Shown: in pieces, positions 24,800 through 35,399 of the stretch
How the letters are laid out: each line of letters opens with the position of its first letter
Numbering within the stretch: position 1 is the stretch's first letter
Source of the DNA: Aquatica leii
Lineage: Eukaryota > Arthropoda > Insecta > Coleoptera > Lampyridae
NCBI GenBank assembly: GCA_035610365.1
Contig: CM069437.1
Span: 31,639,507-31,703,506 of the forward strand
DNA: 64,000 bases
Direction of reading: 5' to 3'
The notes under the pieces: generated by a model
What the model saw: only the letters and a program-made list of their open reading frames with translations
The model's database searches: none
What the model was told of the DNA's origin: nothing
Position numbers and translations under genes: made by a program

Positions 24800-25200
24800 T
24801 TACTAGATTTTATCGTTCTTCTTCTTTTCTTCTTCTCATTTTTATTAACAATTTTTAAATCGTTTTTTTCGGAATTAACTTTTTTTACGTTTTTTCGAAT
24901 GCTTCCGCTTTTTATACTTTTTATCCTTCCTCTGTTTGTTTGTTTCTAACACCTCATCCAAATCGCTACCAGATTTGACAGGTTTAGCTTTATCGTACTT
25001 TTCGTGATTACTAATATTGTCCCGTTTATCTCAAAATAATTTCTTTTATATTTCTTAGGTCTTTTTACTGTTTTCAACATCAGAGTCAATGTCGCTACTA
25101 TCGTCTTGTTCTCTTTTTGATTCCAAGTTGGCTACTGTTACTAAAACTTTCTTTACGATATGCGACATTTGCTACTTTGGAACACGTTTTTTTTCTTTTT
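24800..25200 (-). pseudogene. Lys/Ser-rich coding-like relic, unidentified
   Basis: Minus-strand reading from about 25165 gives HIVKKVLVTVANLESK, then an acidic Ser/Asp tract (DDSSDIDSDVENSKK). Two stops follow, then SGSDLDEVLETNKQRKD and a dense run of Lys/Arg with KKRKHSKKRKK. A one-base shift near 24885 continues the basic region to about 24805. Alternating acidic and basic tracts resemble disordered nuclear proteins, but low-complexity AT sequence can mimic this. No domain recognised; it may be an exon remnant or part of a decayed element. Confidence 0.3.
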
Positions 25201-25860
25201 TAGAAGGTACGTGTCGTTTTTTTTATTTTTGTTTCCTATTCCACATCTTGTAATTCTATTTTATTGCAAGCGACTTCAACTTTTGTTCATACGCTTTTCT
25301 TTTTCAGGTTCTCTTTTAAAGCTACTACAATTTGATTAAAATTCGCCGTTTATAAAAACTATTTTTTTATATTGTGTAGACTTAAAACTCGCATTATTGT
25401 TAAGAACGTATATAGTTTAAACATAAAAAATTTAACTAATATAAGTTACAGACATTTTTTAAAGTATTTTTTAAAGGTAGGTGATACAAAAGGATTAAGA
25501 TCTAATTAGCACGATATGGTTTACTAAGTTAGAAAATTTAGTTTTTTTTTTCAAAATTCAACACTGAAATTTAGTATTTTATCATTAGTTATAACTAATA
25601 TCGTTTTTTTCTATATAATTTATAGTTTCGTTTTAATCAATTTTTATTTTTTAATAATAATTATTTGTTTTTTAACCCTCTGGTTGACAGGTAGATTCAG
25701 AATCCCACCATTCGATGGGTTAAGTCTCTCAGACCCAAACTGTGTTTAATTTTTTTCTGTAATAATACATTGATATCCCCAGTTTCTGGTACGCATTTGT
25801 TACCCTGGTCTATTTTGCACTGATAAGAGTAAAAATAGTTGTGAAAAAACCAATAACTTG

Positions 25861-26084
25861 GCAGTTGCCATTTAATAAAAGGAAGTTACATGTAATGTAA
25901 GTTTTCAAAAGAAATTATAAATTGAAAAAACAAAAGGACAATAACAATAACATACAATTATTTGTAAATTTAGCAGTTCCCATTTATCAAAAGGAAGTTA
26001 CATGTAATGTAAATTTTCAAAAAAAATTATAAATTGAAAAAACAAAACGACAATAACAATAACATACAATTATTTGTAAAGTCA
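25861..26084. repeat. two-copy 112-bp tandem duplication
   Basis: 25861-25972 is repeated at 25973-26084 with a few substitutions and no net length change. It lies between the transposase 3' end and the left TIR of the piggyBac element, so the subterminal region is doubled. Confidence 0.85.
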
Positions 26085-26164
26085 ATGGCAGAATAAGTGT
26101 AAAAAAAATATAAAATCAGTGTACATAAATTTGACACACAAAATATTGAATGAAAAATTTAGTT

Positions 26165-27683
26165 AATCAAATTTTGCCGCACAGTCGGCACAAATATCTT
26201 AAATTTTGATTCTTGCAGAATTTGCACCTTCTTCGAGCAGTCCAAGTCGTCGGTCAAGGCTCTTCTGTGACTGAGACATCTGAGAATTTAGCCGCTAATA
26301 GACTTACCTTCTGTGGTAGATTTGGCATATTTGCTCGTAGTTTCATGTTTTTTATCACCCAAATTTTCTAAAAATAGTAGTCTGCTTTCTATCTAAATTG
26401 TTGGATTGTTCGTTTTATTTATTATGATTGCGTTGATTGCTCCAACGTTGAGCATGCCGAAAAAAAAACACCAATGGCCGTCTTCTTCTTTGAGCTACAT
26501 TATAAGATATAACCATTCTGTAGACTACATCAACACCCCTTTTTGTGGAATTGTAGAGTGCTAGTAGCTCTGGTTTTTTATTATCACTAGTCTTTTCGTC
26601 TATTTTGTAATCGTAGTGCATTGACGATACAAGTAATACATTCTTTGACTTTTTTAGGACATATGCAGTAAATGTCATATCGGCATGGTATGCAAAAAAT
26701 GAAGATTTTACAGGTCTATCTTTAACACCTTTAACTTCTTTCTGCAACGACTTTCGATTGGATTGTACTAAACCAACTACAGTTAGGCGGTGATCATGCA
26801 ACAAACGACTTACAGTTTCCACGCTATTAAACCATTGATCTATGGTAACATTCTTTCTAGTTCATTTTTAGAATGACAGCTGTTACAGAATCGTTAATCT
26901 GAAGGAGACCTTCGGGATGACTTCTAGCATAGATTTGCAAAAGGTTTTTGCATCAATTGTAGAAAACATTTTGATTTGACAAAATTTCATCTAGAGTCGC
27001 GTATTTACTCACACTATAATGTTTTTGTAACTGTTTATTAAATTTTTCAAATACGTCTCTAACGGCAGCAAGTTTATCCAACTTATTTCGCTCATTTCTT
27101 GTACCAGTATTGTTGAAACGTATACACTTCATCAGAAACATAAATCCTTGCTGGGATAAGCTAATAGAAAATTATTAGAGCTCTAAGCCTTGCTCGGATC
27201 AAAATTCGTATAATTTTTGACCGCCGTGCTGAGAATCGCTCAAATACAGCAAACCGATAAACGCCCACATTTCTCCTATATAAGTAAGTAAAACGTCGTA
27301 TTTATTCTTGTATCTTGGTCCTATTTTTTGTATATACAAATTGGTATTTTTGATAACTGTGCCCAAAATTTCTTTAAAAAAGGACATCCAATACTGAATT
27401 GGCGTGTTTGCGTTTTTTGCACCTGCACCAAGCAATTATGTAACGATATTTTGCTGCCTTGTTTGAAGTTGTTCACCTAAATACAGAGATTTGGAGGTAA
27501 TACTAGAAGTATTTGATTGGTTGTCAACTTCATTTGGTTTTTCTTGCTCCGTATCTAAATCGTGTTTACTAATTATATCTTGTGCGCGTTCGTCTTCTGA
27601 TTTAGATGCTTCAAAAACGTCCGGGTTGGTACTTCATTTTAAAGTGCTTCTGATCTAATTATTTCCAATTCATAAACGTCCAT
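26165..27683 (-). pseudogene. piggyBac transposase
   Basis: Starts at ATG 27683-27681 with an acidic N-terminus. The DDE domain begins at 27420 (IQYWMSFFKEIL, then IGEMWAFIGLLYLSDS). FNNTGTRNERNKLDKLAAVRD at 27110 and YATLDEIL at 27005 follow; the latter corresponds to the block holding a catalytic Asp. Then come LTVVGLVQSNR, DRPVKSSFF, NVLLVSSMHYD and YNSTKRGVDVVYRM (26800-26490), and a Cys-rich C-terminal finger starting RRRCKFCKNQNLRYLC near 26230. Order and length match the piggyBac family. Frameshifts and stops near 27630, 27430, 27160, 26850 and 26420 break it. Confidence 0.9.
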
Positions 27684-28224
27684 CTCGCCAAACAAAAATA
27701 ATAAAGTTACAAGTGGAAAACATCACAAATGGTAAACTCGACTAAACTTCAGTTGCACTTTCAATAGAGATTAAGGCAAAAAAATCTTGTCTTGCTTTAT
27801 ATAGTAGGAACCAAGTTTATAAAGAACGGGGATTCCTCTACAAAAGCTAAACTATTTAGAGTAAGATGCAAAACACGCAGAAACAATAAACAATTGGAAT
27901 TTAGGGACTTAGCCGTACGCAAAAGATTTTGCATAAATACTTAAGCACTAGGGGAAGGCTTTAAGAATGTTTTATGCCGAAAAATGATACAAAATTAGTC
28001 CTGTTACAAAATAAATTGTAGGAAAAAACTTACACAAATACACAGGTTAAGTTTGACAAGCCCAAAGCCTTTCTGGCAGCCAAACGACAAATGATAAAAT
28101 TTAGACAAATTAAGGAAAACATGTCTTTATTAAAATTAAGCAGGTACCAAAAAGCTAAAAAAATTTTAAAAATTATTTAAAAAAATACAACAAAAAAAAC
28201 CCAACCCGTCAACTGAAAGGTTAA

Positions 28225-28789
28225 TAAAACTTAGCTGTAAAGAAAAACCAATTCAAAGTAACGTTTATGTATAAAATTAGATGTATTCAGCGTACATACT
28301 AAATTTTCAAAAAAATACATAAGAAATTGATTTTAAAATCGTAAATGGGTTTAGGTAAAAAAAATTAGAAACAATATAGTATACATTTATTATAAATTGC
28401 AATTACCATTAATTCTTGTAATGTATCTTTAAATGATTTTAAAATCATAATTTGTTATAGTACATACGATTTGATAAATAAGTTAATTTATAAATTAACG
28501 TTTGTAAACTATGTCTTTTTCAAAATGTAATAATAGCTATACGCATTTATATTACTTTTTAAAAAAACAAAGTGAATTTCTATCCGTGATTAATGGTTTT
28601 TTTAAATTTTTGTTATAATTAATACAAACGATTTGTTAAAAAAGTATCAATTTATTTAACTAAAATAGTACAGTACTATACTAAATGCAAAATATGTTCT
28701 AAAACACAACAGTTAACAGTAAAACATTCAAAAACAAAGTTTTACTGAAACTTATAATTAAAAAAAGTTTTGTTTACATTTTACTTATA
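28225..28789. other. AT-rich spacer
   Basis: No gene or repeat recognised between the piggyBac element and MITE copy A. Confidence 0.5.
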
Positions 28790-29316
28790 TAGTGCACGAT
28801 CCTTATTGGAATCACGTATAATATTATCAGTCGGGTAATGTTATCACTTTATTAAAGAAGAGACCGGACGTACGCTACTACATAGAAAAAACACTGTTTA
28901 TAGTAATCATAATTTCGGTTTTTGTTATCAATTTTGTTCTTAGGTTTGCTTTTATACATTAACAATAATCTATCTTGCATGAATTTTTAAGCTGAAGTTT
29001 AACAATACGCTTGTTTAGAGTGAAAAATTTTCTCATTGTTCCCTAAAAATATCTGTAAATACGTTATGCGATAACATTTTTTGTATTTATTTTTATTTTT
29101 AGTGTCAGAAAATGACATGTAGTTTTTAGAACAGTGAATTAAATATTAAAACGTTCTTTTTGATTTCTTTTTATTAACGGTGTCAACCTATTTAATGCTA
29201 CAAGTCCGTAATTTTGGAATTATTTGTCTCAAAAATAAATATATATTGCATTTAATGCTGTTATTGTTATCAAAAAGCTCAAGTCCCAACGTGATTCTAT
29301 CAAGTGGCGTGCACTG
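28790..29316. mobile_element. pogo-type MITE, copy A
   Basis: Ends AGTGCACG-N3-TTATTGGAATCACG (left) and the inverted CGTGATTCTATCAAGTGG then CGTGCACTG (right), flanked by TA dinucleotides at 28788-28789 and 29317-29318. Copies B (38211) and C (47514) share the ends and internal sequence. 527 bp, no ORF. CAGTG termini, TA duplication and a CTTATNGGAATC-like motif fit a pogo/Tigger-type non-autonomous element. Confidence 0.75.
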
Positions 29317-30539
29317 TAATTTAATTGCTATATTTTAAAAAAAAACTAAAAACAAATTACAATAAAATTTTTAATTACAAAATGTTTATAACAAAAATAT
29401 TATTTTTTATTTTTCCAAAAAAAATGTAAAAAAATTATATTTAAGAAAAATTAATTTGTGTATAACGTATACGTTCTTATTTTGAATGCAGTTATAATGT
29501 AATTAATAGTACTACTCTGTCTTTTTTGTATAAAAAATAAAAAGAAAAAATTAAACTTTTAATTATTAAATTTAGCTCCATGATGTTTGGCTAATATTTT
29601 ACATCTTACACTAAATAAGAATTTGTAAAGTAGTTTTTAAGACATTTTGATGTATGTTTGGTTTTTTCTACGCGTTATTTTAAAAAAAATATTTATATAA
29701 AGACTTAAAAAAATTAAACAATAAGAATCACTATGATTTGTCTAAATTGACAGCTAAAACTGCTTTAAACTGTTGTTAAGCAATTGTTACATTTGGATGC
29801 GACGCCAAATAAAATCAAAGCTTTAACAAAAACAAGTTTTGAAATAAATTGAATTTTGTTACTAAAAAGCGTCTAACAAACGTTAAACCGTTTAGAACTA
29901 ACTAAATAATTTTGTTGATATATAATAAAGGAGTTTAAAAGTTTAAAAATTGTAAATTTCTTAAAAGTGTAAACAGTTTGTAAGTTAATTATAATATTGT
30001 TTTAATATAAAAACAAAACAAATGTGTTTTTCTTTATTAGAGAAACATTTGATGCGGTATGTTGATAATCTGTATCATTTGGTTTGATTAAAACATTTTT
30101 AGTTTTAATAATGGATTGAATATTGTTTATAATTTCGGTTTCTGTAGTTTTTTTTAAAGATAACGATATCCATAATGTATGCTTGCATATTAAAAAAACA
30201 TATGTCTGAAAATCGAAATTTTTATAATACTTATTTGTTTAATGTCTGTCTAAATATCTCAATAAAAAATTAAATTGTAATTAAACATTTACCAATCAAA
30301 TTTTAGAAACCAAAATTTTAAATAAAAAAAAATATTCGTGTGATTTTTACAAAGGTAAAGTAACGACAAAGTATATGAAATAGCAATAATAAAAATCTTA
30401 AATTTTTTTAAATATCTCTTATTGTTTAAAATTGTTGTACATTTCCAACAGTTTTTAACTGACAGCATAATCAAAAAACAAATGTTTCTACCGGGTGTCC
30501 AGTTTTTGAATTATAATAATTCTCCGCTAACAAATAAAT
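29317..30539. other. AT-rich spacer
   Basis: Very AT-rich. The minus ORF 30474-30289 is hydrophobic by composition and is not called a gene. Confidence 0.5.
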
Positions 30540-30616
30540 ATTAACTGTAATTGTTAATAATTTAATGCTTTTCCCATATATTTCTTTTTTATTTATTCAT
30601 TATTTGTTGTTACAAG

Positions 30617-30641
30617 TTTCAACCTAACAGGCCTCTAACAT
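30617..30641 (-). ncRNA. deleted hammerhead-like motif, left copy
   Basis: Minus-strand counterpart of 33796-33831. The GAAA box is intact here, but about 10 nt covering most of the CUGAUGA box are missing, so it cannot form the core. Confidence 0.5.
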
Positions 30642-30719
30642 TATCAACTTAATAGTAAAATCTAAACCTTAAAATTCTTAATTATCTTACAATTAATAAA
30701 TAAATAAATAAATTGTTAA

Positions 30720-31560
30720 AAATAATTTTTAAAAATAACAACTTCATTTAAATATGCATCTAGTTCTAAATTATTATGCATAACAATTTCTTTGATCTCC
30801 AAAAAACTTAATTTTAGACTTTTATTGCAAATATGAAGAATTTTGTAGTTAATTTTATAATCAAAAGCGTGGTTATATTCTAATATATGATTAGCGAAAA
30901 AAGATTTACTGTATAAGTTAACACCAACATTATTGTTTTTAATGTAAGAAAAATGTTCTGTTATTTTTGTTCGAAATTTACGGCCAGTTTGTACAATATA
31001 AAAAGAATTACAGCTATCACAATTTAATTTGTCAACACCAGATTTATTCAGAATATCAACTTTTTCTTTAGTATTGACAAGTAAAAATTTTAAATTAAAT
31101 TTAGATAAAAAAGAAATATTAATATTATGCTTTTTAAATAAATTTTGAAATTGAAAAGGAGGGCGACCAATGTAAGGAAGAGAAAAATATGTCTTTTTAA
31201 TGTTGTCTGAAAGTTATATGAAATGTTTTTAATATTAATAAAATTAAAAATTTTATTTTGAAGTTTTTTGATCATATCTAGAGGAAAAGTATTATTATTA
31301 TTAGTTTTCTATTTAAATTAAATTTGTCAAGAGGTAATTTGTATAAACGATTAAAAAATAATCTAAAAAATGACATTTTGTGTGAAAACGGATGAAGACG
31401 AAAAAGGAATGACATGATCAGTAGTAGTATTTTTATATTAAAACAAAGGTGTAAGTCATAATTATTACATTTAAATACAACAAAAATATCGTCAACATAT
31501 CTTTTATAGTAAATAAAATGTTTTTTTTTGCAAATATTTTCCATTTTTATCTACCATCAA
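30720..31560 (-). pseudogene. Penelope-like RT end plus GIY-YIG endonuclease
   Basis: The frame 31544-31278 holds YVDDIFVVF, the RT catalytic motif C, followed by an RT thumb-like region. Further left, 31075-30720 is an open frame of about 115 codons without ATG: KLNCDSCNSFYIVQTGRKFR, then ANHILEYNHAFDY, which is the GIY-YIG endonuclease of Penelope elements. The canonical YIG reads YIV. N-terminal domains are missing through 5' truncation. Confidence 0.8.
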
Positions 31561-31689
31561 ACCTTGAAATGAAAAGGACTTCATGAAACATCTGGTTTAA
31601 TAGCCACTATAAGAAATCAAGTATTTTCAAACTATATAAAAATTACGACTAAAAATAAATCAGTTCAAGCAATCAACGGTATAATTAAA

Positions 31690-33595
31690 GGTAAACAAGC
31701 TTGGCTACATAATGAAATTAAACATTGGTATCAAGTTAGAAACAATTTAAATCTATTACTATATAAACAACATTCCACTCTTTTTCAACTTTTTACTTAA
31801 CTTAATTCAAAAATTAAAAAATTAATACAAAATAAAGTATCTTTTAATTCACAATTATAAACACAACTTGTATTTAGTCAGATTTCAGACTTCGCCTTTT
31901 ATGTTAGATTAATTACTTTAAGTACTTCAAAATTTGAAAAGGATGAGATTGAGTTTTTTAAACTTGGTCTCAAACACAATAATAATCTTAATACTAAGCT
32001 TTTAGATGAATTCAAAATTGATTCAGAATGCATTTTACATAAAACTTTAAACTTTATTGATTCTAATTATGTTCGAGCTATTTGTAATCAAGTTAAAAAA
32101 TATTACTGTATCTCACTTAAAATTTAACAATAAAATATTAAGTGCTGTTAAACTAAAACAAAAGAGTGATAATCTAATATTCACTAAAACTGATAAAGGT
32201 AATACTTTAGTTATAATGAACAAAACCAATTATATTGACAAAGTTAATAAGTTTCTTGACTGATGATTTCCAAATTCTAATATAAATTTTTTTTTTATTT
32301 TCCAACAAAGTTAAAGATTTCATTAACACGAACAAAGTTATTTTGTCTGAATTTTTTAATACAAAACATTATAATTTACTATTAATAAACCCGTCTTTGC
32401 CTCTTCTATATGGCCTTCTAAAAATACATAAACTAAACAATCCTATTAGACATATTGTTTCTTTTTATAACACTCCTGTTTCTAAAATTTCATCTTAGTT
32501 AAATCAGGCTTAACGTTCTTACCTTAACTTTCAATTTCCTTTTTCTTTTTCTAATTCACAATTACTAGCTGATGAATTAATTGGTCTAACTACTAACTTA
32601 GAAATTAAAAAACTTTTTTAAATAATTTAATTAAAAAACATTTTATTTACTATAAAAGATATTTTGACGTTATTTTAGTTGTATTTAAAAGTAATAATTA
32701 TGACTTAGAACTTTGTTTTAATATTCTAAATTCATTACATCCTAACATTACATTCACTTTTAAAAAAGAATCTAATAACGTTCTTAATTTTCTAGACTTA
32801 TCTTTAAATAGAGTTAATAATTCTGTTAAAATTGATATTCATTGTTATACTACTACTGATCATGTTATTCCTTTTTCTTCTTTTCATCCGTTTTCACACA
32901 AAATGTCATTTTTTAGATTCTTTTTTAATCGTTTATACAAATTACCTCTTCATAAATTTAATTTTAATAAAGAACTTAACATTGTTTATAATTTAGCAAA
33001 TAATACAAATAATTTTCCTTTAGATATGATCAAAATTTCAAAATAAAATTTTTAATATTATTAATATTAAAAACATTTGAAATAACTTTCAGGTAACTTT
33101 AAAAAGACATATTTTTCTCTTCCTTACATTGGTCGCTCTTCTTTTCAATTTCAAAATTTATTTAAAAAGCATAATATTAATATTTCTTTTTGATCTAATT
33201 TAATTTTAAAGTTTACTTGTCAATAGTAAAGATAAAGTAGATACTCTGAATAAATTTAATGTTTATAAATTAAATTGTGGTAGCTGTAATTTTTTTTTTA
33301 TATTGGACAAACCGGCAGTAAATTTAGAACAAGAATAGCAAAACATTATTCTTACATTAAAAAGAATAATGTCGGTATTAATTTATATAATAAATCTTCT
33401 TTCGCTAATCATATTTTAGAATATAACCACTCTTTTGATTATAAAAGTAACTACAAAATTCTTCATATTTGCAATAAAAGTATAAAATTAAATTTTTTGG
33501 AGATAAAAGAAATTGTTAAGCATAATAATTTAAAACCAGATGCATGTTTAAATAAAGTTGTTAATTTTGAAAATCATTTTCTTATTCTTAAATAA
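31690..33595 (+). pseudogene. Penelope-like RT-GIY-YIG polyprotein
   Basis: From the left: an N-terminal helical region including FFKLGLKHNNN (31960); FTKTDKGNTLVIMNKTNY at 32185, the first RT block typical of Penelope; LPLLYGLLKIHK and NPIRHIVS near 32410-32460; then KRYFDVILVVF at 32660, where YVDD has become YFDV, losing both catalytic Asp. Next is a thumb region to about 33040, then the endonuclease from 33240 with YKLNCGSC, FIGQTGSKFRTRIAKHY and ANHILEYNHSF, to a stop at 33593-33595. An internal deletion just before YFDV removes the middle of RT. Several frameshifts. Confidence 0.85.
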
Positions 33596-33795
33596 CATTT
33601 TTGTTTTTATTTAAACTGTTTTTATTTTTATTTAATTTTCTTGTTAATAATATTCTTATTTTATATACCTTTCTTGTACAAATTTTGTTTAAATTATATT
33701 GTCATTTTGACTGTATAATATCAATTTGCTTATTAATTGTAAGTATATTAAGAACTTTAAAGTTTCGATTTTACTATTAAGTTGATAATGTTAGA

Positions 33796-33831
33796 GGCCT
33801 GATGATGACCGTTAGGTTAAAACTTGTAGCC
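33796..33831 (+). ncRNA. hammerhead-like motif, right Penelope end
   Basis: Stem I strand GGC; CUGAUGA (33799-33805, perfect); an extra U; stem II GACC-guua-GGUU; AAAA where GAAA is expected; C-UU-GUA giving a two-pair stem III with UU loop and a GUA triplet; GCC closing stem I. The left copy keeps GAAA, so the ancestral element likely had a complete core. Confidence 0.6.
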
Positions 33832-34229
33832 GCAAATAATTAATAAATAAAAAAGAAATATATGGGAAAGGCATTGAATTGTTTACAATTATAATTGAAC
33901 ATCCCATTTTGTGTTAAAAACTTTATAATGGATAATACAATCTTAAATAATAACTGCATTTACAAATTTTGATAAACAGAGTTATAAAAAATAAATAAAT
34001 AAAAAACTCTTAATACAACAAATACTAGAATATTTTAATAGCATCAAGAATACAAAAACAGTTAACTGTACATCCAAAAAATTGTTGACAACAAAATTTT
34101 GCATAAATAGTTATTTCTTTTTTTATGTTGTTGTTTTTTATGTTCTTTTCTAATAAAAAACTAGCAATAATCTCCCATGATGACGAGATCCCTACTAAGA
34201 TATCGTTTTTTCATTTTTAAAATATTTTG

Positions 34230-35150
34230 CTTAAATCTGTTTAACACTTGTTTTTTCCTAAATTAGCAAGAAAGAAATCCAAATGCGACTGCAAAAAATG
34301 TACTTTGAGCGTCATCCCGTATTTTAATCTTTTATAGTTTTCTAGCAAATTAACCACATCATCTTGATGGTTTTCATTCTTTTGATTTTCCAGAAAATAT
34401 TTGCAAACATTTTTAAGAGACGCTAATGCTGCCAATCATAAATCATTTAAGGTACGTTCAAAACTTTTAATTTTATAAAGCTGCTTAGTTTGTAAACCAC
34501 CAAATATTCTTTCGCCAATTTTTGCATCACACAACTTATTTCTTCAACATTTAAAATGCTTGCCTTCTTTTTCTAATGCTTTTACACACTGTTTAATTAA
34601 ATTTAATTTAATGTGTAGAAGAGGCAAAACCTTAAAATTAGAATCCACTAACGGCTGAAATTTTATATTTTTTAGGAACAATGTTGATCGGTGCGTGTTA
34701 TTGTTTTATTTGGTAATGTTGCTGAACTGCTCGGGTATTCCACATACACAAAAAACAATATTTGTTAAACCCTCTTTGCAGTCTAAGTAATAAGAATATA
34801 ACCTTAAGGTCATCACAAATTTGTCAAAGATGATTTGAACATTGAATCAGATTTAATATAGTTGATATAGTTATACTTTTTTTTTGTGTTTGTAGTATGT
34901 GCCAATTGAATTGATAGTTCTCAGTTACCATTATAAAGTAAAACAACCAATCCATTTACATCAGTGCAGTAGCAGACGTTTCATTAAAGTTTGTAAAAAA
35001 ACTGAATTTTTCGTGCCGTTTCTTTAATACAGAGATTTTTGTAGTAGAATGTAAAAGATTTGATCCCAAAAATTGTGTGTTTTTTGTTATTTGGTTAAAC
35101 GCAAATCCCGTACCAAGTCATTAAATCTGATTAAGTAATGAGATTTGATT
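34230..35150 (-). pseudogene. unknown multicopy protein family, copy 1
   Basis: A degenerate frame recognisable by conserved blocks: DLVRDLRL (about 35105), FLGSNLLHSTTKISVLKKRH (about 35070-35010), CDDLKVIFLLLRLQRGF (about 34830-34780), NKYCFLCMWNTRA (about 34770), VLPLLHIKLNLIKQCVKALEK (about 34640-34580), then MTLKVHFLQSHLDFF at 34320-34270. I recall the same block order in repetitive, uncharacterised proteins of arthropods and some cnidarians, and suspect a transposon-borne gene, but I cannot name a family or function. The Cys pair in YCFLCxW suggests a metal site. At least four frameshifts or stops. A second copy is at 45575. Confidence 0.6.
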
Positions 35151-35399
35151 CGTTAGAAAAAATATCAGATCGCTTAAAAATGAGAGATTCACAATATCGT
35201 TTATATCTTCCTCGTACCTGTAATTTGCGAAGAAGTTTGAAATCAGTTCTTTTCAACGGATTGCTTTCAGATAGAATATCTGGATACGTTACTTTGTCTT
35301 TATGTTTTATGAAAACCCTAACAGTCCGTGACGTGATTTATCAGACCACGCAAAATCATAGTCTTTTATGAGAGGATTTCAGAACAGTTCTTGTTTTTG

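Larger units (their letters stand above)
25672..28224 (-). mobile_element. piggyBac-type element with both ends
   Basis: TTAA target duplications at 25672-25675 and 28221-28224 flank terminal inverted repeats: CCCTCTGGTTGACAGG at the left, and CCTTTCAGTTGACGGG as the right end read inwards (12 of 16 positions agree). The 2.55-kb length, TTAA duplication and CC-starting ends are diagnostic of piggyBac. The transposase lies between on the minus strand. Both ends are present but the gene is dead. Confidence 0.9.
30540..33899. mobile_element. two Penelope-like elements, head to head
   Basis: A 5'-truncated copy on the minus strand (30540 to about 31560) meets a longer plus-strand copy (about 31565 to 33899), so the 3' halves form an inverted repeat of about 1 kb. 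Both outer ends carry the same roughly 110-nt sequence with a hammerhead-like motif. Penelope-like elements are known for inverted partial dimers and hammerhead-bearing terminal repeats. The arms differ at perhaps 10% of positions, so this is an old event or two insertions. No clear target duplication was found. Confidence 0.8.
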
